DNA of 7,805 nucleotides from a bacterium (lineage in GTDB: Bacteria; UBA9089; UBA9088). Position numbers and translations under genes: made by a program. Location of the stretch: NCBI GenBank assembly GCA_003498085.1, contig DNCM01000102.1:1-7805 (forward strand), read 5' to 3'. Below, in pieces: positions 1 through 6,907 of this stretch. Position 1 is the first letter of the stretch. Every line of letters begins with the position of its first letter. Below the pieces are notes generated by a model. The model worked only from the letters and a program-made list of their open reading frames with translations, was not told the DNA's origin and ran no database searches.

Positions 1-2
1 AG

Positions 3-62
3 GTTATACCTGCCCTTTCCGGGAAAATTATAATTGTTTCAAAAATGACTTTGAATGTATAA
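3..62 (+). CDS. 3' end of an unidentified upstream gene (partial)
   Basis: Reading frame 3 is open from the window edge and ends at TAA 60-62, giving a tail that reads VIPALSGKIIIVSKMTLNV. The alternating hydrophobic pattern looks like a real beta-strand C-terminus, whereas the other open frame (in phase with thiC) gives an odd, cysteine- and asparagine-rich sequence. If real, it ends 8 bp before thiC, which would place thiC inside an operon. Twenty codons are too few to name a family, and I do not recognise it. Confidence 0.35.
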   Translation, partial: VIPALSGKIIIVSKMTLNV

Positions 63-70
63 TTTTAAAG

Positions 71-1300
71 ATGACACAGGTTTTGTCTACAATGAGTGAT
101 GAGATAAAAGAAATTGCAACAATCGAGGGTGTCTCCGAGGAATTTATAAGGAATGGAATAGCCTCTGGAACAATTGTCATCCCAAAGAACAAAAAACATA
201 AAATAGAAAAACCTTGTGCCATTGGAGAAGGGTTGTTGAAGAAAATAAATGCAAATATTGGGGCATCTACCTCTATTTCATCGCTTGAGTTTGAGCTTAA
301 GAAACTTCATTCTGCCCAAGATGCAGGAGCCGATACAATTATGGATCTATCAGTAGGAGAAAACCTTGACAATATAAGAAGATCACTCATTTCAGAATGT
401 AAGGTCCCTTTTGGCACTGTCCCTATATACCAAATTGCATCATCCGTTAAAAATATAGGTGATATTTCTTTATCCCTCATTCTTGAGATAATAGAGAAAC
501 AGGCGCAAGACGGGGTAGACTTCATGACAGTTCATTGCGGGATAAAAGAGGAGTTTATAAAAGATATAGAAAAAAGGACGATGCCTGTTGTAAGTAGAGG
601 CGGTTCAATAATATATAGATGGATGAGAAAAAATAAAAAAGAAAATCCCTTCTACGAGAACTTTGATGAGATTATCAAAATTGCAAAAAAATATGGTATT
701 ATCCTAAGCCTTGGGGATGCCTTAAGACCAGGATGTCTTGCCGATTCAACAGATTGTGCACAGATAAAAGAGCTAATTACTTTAGGAGAATTAAGGGATG
801 TCACTCATTCTTACGGTGTCCAGGTAATTATTGAGGGCCCAGGTCACCTTCCCCTTAACCATATAACCGCAAATGTTCGTTTGGCAAAAAAAATAACAAG
901 AAATGCACCGCTTTACCTTCTTGGACCAGTTGTCTGTGACATTGCACCAGGCTATGACCATATAACATCTGCAATCGGTGCATCATTAGCAGCATGGGCT
1001 GGAGCCGATTTCATATGCTATGTGACCCCTTCTGAACACCTTAGTCTTCCAACACCAGAGGAAATAAAAGAAGGAGTGATCTCTGCAAGGATCGCAGGGA
1101 TTTCTGCAGATATTGCATTAGGGAAGGAAAATATCATCCTAAAAAACAAAAAAATGGCGGAGGCAAGAAATGCCCTCGATTGGAAAACCCAAGAGATCCT
1201 CTCCATTGACCCGGAAAAGCTTAAGAAATATTGTCTGAAAAATAAGGATTCTTGTACAATGTGTGGCGATTTCTGTGTATTTAAGGTTGAAAAGATTTGA
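71..1300 (+). CDS. thiC: Phosphomethylpyrimidine synthase ThiC (short form)
   Basis: Cytosolic radical-SAM enzyme that rearranges aminoimidazole ribotide into HMP phosphate, the pyrimidine half of thiamine. At 409 residues it matches the short form without the long N-terminal domain of the E. coli type. Family signatures run in order: VIPKN (36-40), NANIGAS (60-66), GADTIMDLS (86-94), GTVPIYQ (115-121), VVSRGGS (173-179), LSLGDALRPG (212-221), EGPGH (255-259), GPVVCDIAPGYDHITSAIG (285-303) and CYVTPSEHL (316-324). H259 and H323 are 64 residues apart, the same spacing as the metal-binding His pair I recall for Caulobacter ThiC. The C-terminal cluster cysteines are C395, C398 and C402, spaced CX2CX3C rather than the CX2CX4C of E. 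coli. The ATG at 71 starts MTQ, a common ThiC start, but has no clear Shine-Dalgarno. The paralogue BzaF (5-hydroxybenzimidazole synthase, B12 lower ligand) is an alternative, but no other B12 gene is in view. The end overlaps the next gene. Confidence 0.95.
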   Translation: MTQVLSTMSDEIKEIATIEGVSEEFIRNGIASGTIVIPKNKKHKIEKPCAIGEGLLKKINANIGASTSISSLEFELKKLHSAQDAGADTIMDLSVGENLDNIRRSLISECKVPFGTVPIYQIASSVKNIGDISLSLILEIIEKQAQDGVDFMTVHCGIKEEFIKDIEKRTMPVVSRGGSIIYRWMRKNKKENPFYENFDEIIKIAKKYGIILSLGDALRPGCLADSTDCAQIKELITLGELRDVTHSYGVQVIIEGPGHLPLNHITANVRLAKKITRNAPLYLLGPVVCDIAPGYDHITSAIGASLAAWAGADFICYVTPSEHLSLPTPEEIKEGVISARIAGISADIALGKENIILKNKKMAEARNALDWKTQEILSIDPEKLKKYCLKNKDSCTMCGDFCVFKVEKI

Positions 1301-1784
1301 ATTCCTCTTAATATTTTTAGTTATCCTTGTATCCTGTGGAAAAAAAGAAGCAAAAAAGGACACCCCTCCCCCTTCTCCAGAGATATCCAAAGTAGTTCTT
1401 GTATCATCGGATAAGGGAAAGAAAATTTGGCGTCTTACATCAAACAAGATAGAACTTAAGGATAAAAAAACCTATCTTTCCGATATTAAGCTTGAATTGT
1501 TTGACAATGAAGAGACAGCCTGTACAGTTTTTGCAGACAACGGGATACTTGATGAAGAGAAAAAAACTATTTCTGTTTTTTCAAATGTTATTGCATCCTG
1601 TAAGGATGGAATACTTACAACATCAAGTCTTATCTGGGACGAGAAAAAAAGGGCGATTTATACAGATAATAAAGTTTTATTTAAAAAAGATAATATCCTT
1701 ATTAAAGGCATAGGATTTATGGGAGATATTTCAATTTCATCATTTAAAATAAAAAAAGATATTGAAGTTTTACTTAAGTATTAG
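1263..1784 (+). CDS. lptC: LptC-like LPS export lipoprotein
   Basis: Probable LptC, the periplasmic protein that takes lipopolysaccharide from the LptBFG transporter and passes it to LptA. The N-terminus has a basic stretch (LRLKRF, 7-12), a hydrophobic core (LLIFLVILV) and a lipobox LVSC with the lipidated cysteine at residue 25. So it is predicted to be a membrane-anchored lipoprotein rather than a protein with an uncleaved N-terminal helix as in E. coli. The roughly 145-residue remainder shows the LptC/LptA beta-strand rhythm: W-x-L near the start, then FADNGILDEEKKTISVFSNV, LTTSSLIWDEKKRAIYTD and IKGIGF. The start is uncertain: GTG at 1263 (used here), GTG at 1275 or TTG at 1287 all work and none has a good Shine-Dalgarno. 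TTG 1287 gives the most typical signal peptide (MKRFEFLLIFLVILVSC). All overlap the end of thiC, suggesting translational coupling. Usual partners lptA and lptB are not adjacent. Identification rests on pattern, so a generic lipoprotein is possible. Confidence 0.8.
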   Translation: MAISVYLRLKRFEFLLIFLVILVSCGKKEAKKDTPPPSPEISKVVLVSSDKGKKIWRLTSNKIELKDKKTYLSDIKLELFDNEETACTVFADNGILDEEKKTISVFSNVIASCKDGILTTSSLIWDEKKRAIYTDNKVLFKKDNILIKGIGFMGDISISSFKIKKDIEVLLKY

Positions 1785-1808
1785 TAAAATTTTGTCGATA
1801 TATATAAT

Positions 1809-1814
1809 GGGGGA
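1809..1814 (+). promoter_or_regulatory. Shine-Dalgarno of galT
   Basis: A GGGGGA purine run lies 6 nt before the ATG at 1821. It is one of only two obvious ribosome binding sites in the window and supports that ATG as the galT start. Confidence 0.65.
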
Positions 1815-1820
1815 TGATTT

Positions 1821-2849
1821 ATGAGTGAACTAAGAAAAGATCCAATTTTGGGAAGGTGGGTAATCATTGCATCAGAAAGGGGGAAAAGGCCCGGTGCCTT
1901 TCAGACGATTCCCGAAGAAAAAAATGAGGCGATTTGTCCATTCTGTTACGGTAATGAGCATATGACTCCACCCGAAATCTACGCAATAAGACATGATAAA
2001 TCCCCTCCAAACACCCAAGGATGGAAAACAAGGGTTGTCCCAAACAAGTTTCCTGCATTAGGCATAGATGAAAAATTGGCGAAAAGAGGGGTTGGGATGA
2101 TGTATGATATGATGGTTGGATATGGTGCACACGAGGTTATCATAGATACACCAGACCATCATAGGAATATAAAAGATCAATCTATCCATGATATAACGAA
2201 TGTTATTTCTTGTATCCAACACAGAATCGAGGACCTACACAAAGATGTCCAGATGAGGTATGTCCTTGTATTTAAAAATAAAGGAAAAGAGGCGGGCGCA
2301 TCCCTCTTTCACCCACATACCCAGCTTATTGCAACACCTGTTACACCAATAACTGTAAAAGCAGAGCTTCAAGGAGCAGAAAGCTATTTCAAGATGAAGG
2401 AAAGGTGTATATTTTGTGACATTATGCATGAAGAACTTTCTTTAGAGAAAAGAATAGTCTATGAGAACGATGGTTTTGTCGCATTCTGTCCCTATGCATC
2501 AAGATTTCCATTTGAGGTTTGGATCCTTCCGAAAAATCATGATATAGACTTCCACAGCGAAAGTGTTGTAAAGAATAACCATTTTCTGGCAGAGATTTTA
2601 AAGATAGTATTCCAAAAACTTGCGATAGGTCTTAACGATCCACAGTACAACTATGTTATCCATACAGCACCAAATAGGTTTGCAAGGAGAGGGTATTGGC
2701 AAACACTACATGAGGATTTCCACTGGCATATAGAGATTATGCCGAAGCTTACGAGGGTTGCTGGCTTTGAATGGGGAACAGGATTTTACATAAACCCAAC
2801 ACCACCAGAAGATGCCGCGAAACATCTAAGAGAAGTAGAAATAGATTAA
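1821..2849 (+). CDS. galT: Galactose-1-phosphate uridylyltransferase family protein (GalT-like)
   Basis: HIT-superfamily nucleotidylyltransferase. Classical GalT swaps UMP between UDP-glucose and galactose-1-phosphate in the Leloir pathway. The N-terminus (DPILGRWVIIASERGKRP, 7-24) is typical. Expected first zinc ligands are C39 and C42 (CPFC), H113 (TPDHH) and H164. The active site FHPHTQ (163-168) contains the HPH triad, with H166 as the nucleophile that carries the nucleotidyl group, and Q168. A second pair, C196-x-x-C199 (CIFC), resembles the second zinc site described for Arabidopsis At5g18200, an ADP-glucose phosphorylase; E. coli GalT has a different second metal site. The C-terminal HWHIEIMP (301-308) and FEWGTGFYINPTPPEDAA (316-333) are conserved in this branch. 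Length 342 is normal. It sits 1 bp before a GH57 gene with no galK or galE in view, so glucose-1-phosphate exchange linked to glycogen turnover is a reasonable alternative to galactose use; that part is inference. Confidence 0.92.
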   Translation: MSELRKDPILGRWVIIASERGKRPGAFQTIPEEKNEAICPFCYGNEHMTPPEIYAIRHDKSPPNTQGWKTRVVPNKFPALGIDEKLAKRGVGMMYDMMVGYGAHEVIIDTPDHHRNIKDQSIHDITNVISCIQHRIEDLHKDVQMRYVLVFKNKGKEAGASLFHPHTQLIATPVTPITVKAELQGAESYFKMKERCIFCDIMHEELSLEKRIVYENDGFVAFCPYASRFPFEVWILPKNHDIDFHSESVVKNNHFLAEILKIVFQKLAIGLNDPQYNYVIHTAPNRFARRGYWQTLHEDFHWHIEIMPKLTRVAGFEWGTGFYINPTPPEDAAKHLREVEID

Positions 2850-2850
2850 T

Positions 2851-4926
2851 ATGAAAACGCTGTATGTTTCGTTTTTATGGCATCTACACCAGCCATTATA
2901 CAAAGATAAACTTACAAATACATACCGCCTTCCATGGGTAAGACTACATTCAACAAAGGGATATTGGGATATGGTAAATATCATTGAAGATTATCCAGAT
3001 GCAAAAGTAACATTTAATCTTACACCATCCCTTTTATATCAAATCCTTGATATTTCCAAAAATGTGATAAAAGATCTACATTATGAAATAAGTAAGAAGC
3101 CGATAGATAGTTTAACATTAGATGACAAAATTTTTATCTTGCAAAACTTCTTTCTGTGCAATTGGGAAACAATGGTATATCCATATCCAAGGTTTAATGA
3201 GCTTTTGAAAAAAAGGGGGGAATCTATTTCTGGAAGGGAACTTGAGAAAAAAGCTTTTGATTTCACAAAAAAAGACTTTCTTGACCTTATCGTTCTTTAT
3301 AACCTGATCTGGTTTGGTTTTTCCGAAAGGAAAGACCCATTTATAAAAAAGTTATTTGAAAAAGGAGAAGGTTTCACAGAAAACGAGAGGGACAAACTGC
3401 TTAAAAAACAAAAAGAAATAATTTCATTGATAATCCCAAAATATAAAGAATTACAAGATAAGGGACAGATTGAAGTATCAACTAGCCCCTTCTATCACCC
3501 GATATTACCAATCCTTCTAGATGGAAAACAATCTGGCTTTGATTTCTTAAGTGATGCAAAGGAACAAATAAGAAATGGAATTTCTTTTTACGAGGAAAAT
3601 TTTGGAAAAAAACCAAAAGGTATGTGGCCAGCAGAAGGGGGAGTATCTAAAGAAATATTCCCACTACTTAAGAATGAAGGAATAGAATGGTCTGCAACGG
3701 ATGAGGAAATCTTGCTGAATTCTATTGACTCTTTTTCTCGCTCAGACATTTACAAAATGTATGAAATAAATGGAATAAAGCTCTTTTTCCGAGACAAAAA
3801 TTTATCTAACCTTATAAGCTTTATTTATTCAAAAAATAAACCAGAAGACGCTGTTTCTGATCTTGTTGCACGCATTGAAAAGATAAGAGACTGTACTATA
3901 GGGCTTCCTGGTGAGCATATTGTGAGTATAATCCTTGATGGCGAAAATCCTTGGGAGTATTATAGAGATAATGGTCATGGTTTTCTTTCTGGAATTTACG
4001 AAAGGATTCCAAAGATTCCCAATGTAAAAATGGTAACATTCTCTGAATTTATCAAAATCACAAAAGAAGGTAATAAGCTTTCTCATATCATTCCAGGTTC
4101 GTGGATAGACCATAGCTTTAAAATATGGATAGGAAAAGAAGAAAAAGATAAGGCATGGAATTATCTTAAGAGGGCAAGGGATACTCTCATTAAAACAGCC
4201 CCAGATAATACTTCTGCTTGGGAGGAAATTTATATTGCAGAAGGGAGTGACTGGTTTTGGTGGTATGGAGATGACTTTTCCTCTGACCAAGATGATGTCT
4301 TCGACAGCCTCTTTAGAACACATTTAGCAAATGTCTATAAAATCCTAAATAAAATACCGCCGTCATACCTTGATGAGCCAATAGCAAAGCCAAAATTTAT
4401 AAAGCCGCAAATCGAACCTGTCCACTTAATATCCCCAATAATCGATGGAAAAATTACATCTTACTATGAATGGCTATTTGGCGGATTTTACGATGTCTGG
4501 GAGCCTGGTGGAACAATGCATATTTCCCAAACCATAATCAGCTCAATAAGGTATGGATATGATTTCTATAATCTTTATCTTGCCATCTCTACAAAAACAA
4601 AAGTAGAGGAAGAGGTTTTTGTTGTTGATATAATATCTCCAAATGCTTATAGGATAAAATTTTTTCCTGAAAACTATGGAGATGTATTTAGGGTTCTTAA
4701 TGTCGATAGCATTATAAAGATCGGAAGGCTTAATAGCGTCTGTTTTGGAAGAATTTTGGAAGTTGGTATTCCATTTAGGGTAATCGAGGCACATTTAGGA
4801 GATGAAATAAGATTCGTTGTTTCTACTGAAAGGAATGGAATAATTGTTGAATCTTGGCCGAAGATGGGTTTTATATCTATTACTATCCCAACAAAGGAAA
4901 AGGAGGCCATAAACTGGTCAGCATGA
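2851..4926 (+). CDS. GH57 glycoside hydrolase, alpha-amylase/amylopullulanase type
   Basis: Retaining glycoside hydrolase of family 57 (incomplete TIM barrel), predicted to cleave alpha-1,4 and possibly alpha-1,6 bonds in glycogen, starch or maltodextrins. There is no signal peptide, so it should act in the cytoplasm. The five family regions are visible: WHLHQPLY (10-17), STSPFYHPILP (210-220), GMWPAEGGVS (257-266, nucleophile E262), ILDGENPWEYY (361-371, acid/base D363) and IPGSWIDHSFKIWIG (414-428). A helical segment with DWFWWYGDD (467-475) follows, as in amylopullulanases. The C-terminal part, about 525-685, begins IDGKITSYYEWLFGG and looks like the DOMON-type beta-sandwich found at the end of many GH57 proteins, probably binding glucan. 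The ATG comes 1 bp after the galT stop with no clear Shine-Dalgarno, which suggests translational coupling to galT. Family assignment and catalytic residues are secure; specificity (amylase, amylopullulanase or other glucanase) cannot be read from sequence alone. Confidence 0.93.
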   Translation: MKTLYVSFLWHLHQPLYKDKLTNTYRLPWVRLHSTKGYWDMVNIIEDYPDAKVTFNLTPSLLYQILDISKNVIKDLHYEISKKPIDSLTLDDKIFILQNFFLCNWETMVYPYPRFNELLKKRGESISGRELEKKAFDFTKKDFLDLIVLYNLIWFGFSERKDPFIKKLFEKGEGFTENERDKLLKKQKEIISLIIPKYKELQDKGQIEVSTSPFYHPILPILLDGKQSGFDFLSDAKEQIRNGISFYEENFGKKPKGMWPAEGGVSKEIFPLLKNEGIEWSATDEEILLNSIDSFSRSDIYKMYEINGIKLFFRDKNLSNLISFIYSKNKPEDAVSDLVARIEKIRDCTIGLPGEHIVSIILDGENPWEYYRDNGHGFLSGIYERIPKIPNVKMVTFSEFIKITKEGNKLSHIIPGSWIDHSFKIWIGKEEKDKAWNYLKRARDTLIKTAPDNTSAWEEIYIAEGSDWFWWYGDDFSSDQDDVFDSLFRTHLANVYKILNKIPPSYLDEPIAKPKFIKPQIEPVHLISPIIDGKITSYYEWLFGGFYDVWEPGGTMHISQTIISSIRYGYDFYNLYLAISTKTKVEEEVFVVDIISPNAYRIKFFPENYGDVFRVLNVDSIIKIGRLNSVCFGRILEVGIPFRVIEAHLGDEIRFVVSTERNGIIVESWPKMGFISITIPTKEKEAINWSA

Positions 4927-4948
4927 AATAAATTTACTCCCTACTAAA

Positions 4949-6907
4949 ATGTATTTCATTCTTTGCATCCACAACAATCAGCCGATTGGAAATTTTGATT
5001 GGGTTTTTGAAGAAGCTTACAATAAAGCATACAAACCATTTTTGGATGTTTTTGAAAAACACCCGAATATAAAAATAAATCTTCATTACTCGGGATCCCT
5101 TCTTGAATGGCTTCTTGAAAAAAAGCCTTTTTTCCTAAAAAGGATAAAAAACCTCTCTAAAGAAGGGAGGATAGAGCTACTTGGAGGAGGGTTTTATGAG
5201 CCAATAATTCCAATTATCCCAGAGGCCGATGCAATTGGTCAGCTTGAGATGATGAACGAATTTTTTACATCCCATTTTGACATTAGACCGTCTGGATTCT
5301 GGCTTCCAGAAAGGGTATGGGAGCCTGGAATTCCAAGGATAGTATGCCAAGCCGGAATGAAGTATACAAGTGTTGATGATACCCATTTTTTATGGGCAGG
5401 ACTTGATAAAGAAAGCTTACACGGCTATTTCCTGACAGAGGAGCAAGGAAAAATATTAGGTATCTTTCCGATAGATAAAAACCTAAGGTATTTAATCCCG
5501 TTCAAGTTTCCCAATGAAACAATAGATTATTTAAAGGATAAAGAACACTTAGGAGATATTGCATTGACAATAGGAGATGATGGAGAAAAGTTTGGCCTCT
5601 GGCCTGGGACATACAAATGGGTATACGAGGAAGGCTGGCTTGAGAATTTTTTTAGACTCCTTGATGAAAATAGCGATTGGCTTGAAACAATAACATTTAG
5701 CGAGTATTTTTCTATGCATTCTCCAACAGAAAAGGTCTATCTTCCGTGTGCATCATATGAAGAGATGATGGAATGGGCCTTACCAACAAATGTACAAAAG
5801 AAATTTAAATGGGCAACTGACGAGCTTAAAAATATGGGGCTTTATGATGCTTACAGGCTATTTTTAAAGGGAGGATATTTTAGGAATTTCCTTGTAAAAT
5901 ATGAAGAAGCGAATCACATGCACAAAAGAATGATGTGGACAAGTAATCTTGTAAGAGAAAATAAAGAGGCAAAAAAGTATCTTTACAAAGCACAGACAAA
6001 TTGTCCCTATTGGCATGGAATATTTGGTGGTCTGTATCTCCCGCATCTTAGGGCATCTATCTATTCAAACCTTATTTTGGCAGAGAAGACTGCAAAGAAA
6101 AAGTCATTTTTTCATCAAGGGGATATCAATAATGATTTAGAAGATGAAATTTATATTTCAACTGATAAACTTAATATGATTGTAGAACCAAGTAAGGGCG
6201 GATGTATCTCTGAGATCGATATCATTAGTTTAAATTTAAATATCACAGATATCTTATCAAGGAGGTATGAACCATACCATGAGGACTTAAGACCTTGTCC
6301 AGTTCCTGAAACTACAGATACCTCAAGCATACACGATATAAAAAAAGAAGCACCAGATAATGCAAGGAACTATCTTTTATATGACCAATATACACACTGC
6401 ACATTATTAGACCACCTTTTACTGCCAGGTGCAAATTTTATTGATTTAAAGGAAGGAAGGCTTCCATTTAAGAAATTTCTTTTTGATGAGCCCTATGAGT
6501 TTTCTATTAAAGATAAAGAAATAACCCTTTCAAATAAAACATCTCTTATTAGTATTAAAAAAACGATTGATGTCCCAAGGGATAAAACCGGTTTTAATGT
6601 CTTTTATAAAATTAGAGTAGAAGAGGAGGCGGTTTTAGGAACCGAATTTTCTTTTTCTTGCTTTTCAGAAATAGAAGGAGAAAAAATAGGAAGGAAGATC
6701 GTTATTTCTGATGGTAGAATAAAAATTATCATTTCATCCGACAAAAAGATTACATGGTGGATTATGCCACTGTATACAGTCTCCCAGTCAGAGGTCTGTT
6801 TTGATATTATCCAACAGGGTATCGTCATAATGGCAGTAAACAAGCTTGATGCCAATAGTACTCTTGAGATAAAATATAGTATTATTTTTGAGGAGGTGAA
6901 AAGATGA
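4949..6907 (+). CDS. GH57 4-alpha-glucanotransferase / alpha-amylase
   Basis: Second GH57 enzyme, of the Thermococcus litoralis 4-alpha-glucanotransferase type. It should transfer maltooligosaccharide chains between glucans, or hydrolyse them, in the cytoplasm; no signal peptide is present. Its 652 residues are close to the roughly 659 of the archaeal enzyme, with the same order: GH57 barrel (1 to about 290), helical DUF1925 region (about 300-380, with MHKRM and YWHGIFGGLYLPHLR) and C-terminal beta-rich DUF1926 domain (about 390-648, ending near TVSQSEVCFDIIQQG). Visible regions are IHNNQPIGNF (7-16), GFYEP (81-85, E84), WLPERVWEP (118-126, nucleophile E121) and GDDGEKFG (209-216, acid/base D211). 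Oddities: region 1 reads HNNQP, with Asn10 where HNHQP is usual. The archaeal Asp354 position is Cys352 (NCPYWHG), which I believe is normal for bacterial members. The ATG, 22 bp after the first GH57 gene, has no visible Shine-Dalgarno but aligns with the family N-terminus. The end overlaps efp by 4 bp. Confidence 0.94.
   Translation: MYFILCIHNNQPIGNFDWVFEEAYNKAYKPFLDVFEKHPNIKINLHYSGSLLEWLLEKKPFFLKRIKNLSKEGRIELLGGGFYEPIIPIIPEADAIGQLEMMNEFFTSHFDIRPSGFWLPERVWEPGIPRIVCQAGMKYTSVDDTHFLWAGLDKESLHGYFLTEEQGKILGIFPIDKNLRYLIPFKFPNETIDYLKDKEHLGDIALTIGDDGEKFGLWPGTYKWVYEEGWLENFFRLLDENSDWLETITFSEYFSMHSPTEKVYLPCASYEEMMEWALPTNVQKKFKWATDELKNMGLYDAYRLFLKGGYFRNFLVKYEEANHMHKRMMWTSNLVRENKEAKKYLYKAQTNCPYWHGIFGGLYLPHLRASIYSNLILAEKTAKKKSFFHQGDINNDLEDEIYISTDKLNMIVEPSKGGCISEIDIISLNLNITDILSRRYEPYHEDLRPCPVPETTDTSSIHDIKKEAPDNARNYLLYDQYTHCTLLDHLLLPGANFIDLKEGRLPFKKFLFDEPYEFSIKDKEITLSNKTSLISIKKTIDVPRDKTGFNVFYKIRVEEEAVLGTEFSFSCFSEIEGEKIGRKIVISDGRIKIIISSDKKITWWIMPLYTVSQSEVCFDIIQQGIVIMAVNKLDANSTLEIKYSIIFEEVKR
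6891..6898 (+). promoter_or_regulatory. Strong Shine-Dalgarno of efp
   Basis: AGGAGGTG, near-perfect complement to the 16S rRNA 3' end, ends 5 nt before the efp ATG at 6904 and lies within the last codons of the GH57 gene. It fixes the efp start and suggests high efp translation independent of coupling. The upstream genes have much weaker sites. Confidence 0.85.

Noticed and set aside
16..26. Palindrome TTTCCGGGAAA
   Set aside because: Five-bp arms with a one-base centre cannot form a terminator hairpin, and it lies in a probable coding tail.
1..70. TPP riboswitch upstream of thiC
   Set aside because: The conserved CTGAGA and ACCTGA-type elements are absent, and most of the stretch looks like the end of another coding sequence. 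A riboswitch further upstream cannot be excluded.
1139..1447. 102-codon minus-strand open frame across the thiC/lptC junction
   Set aside because: Low-complexity composition, no family features, and opposite two supported genes; a shadow frame.
1803..1808. Perfect TATAAT, candidate -10 box upstream of galT
   Set aside because: No -35-like TTGACA at 16-18 bp spacing, and transcription would start inside the Shine-Dalgarno. Chance is likely in A+T-rich DNA.
3829..4323. 164-codon open frame on the minus strand inside the first GH57 gene
   Set aside because: It has no recognisable motif or start signal and lies fully within a gene whose conserved GH57 regions fix the + strand frame.
6178..6195. 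Possible truncation or fusion point in the second GH57 gene at the start of the C-terminal domain
   Set aside because: The barrel, DUF1925 and DUF1926 order and total length match the known full-length enzyme, so it is a normal domain junction.
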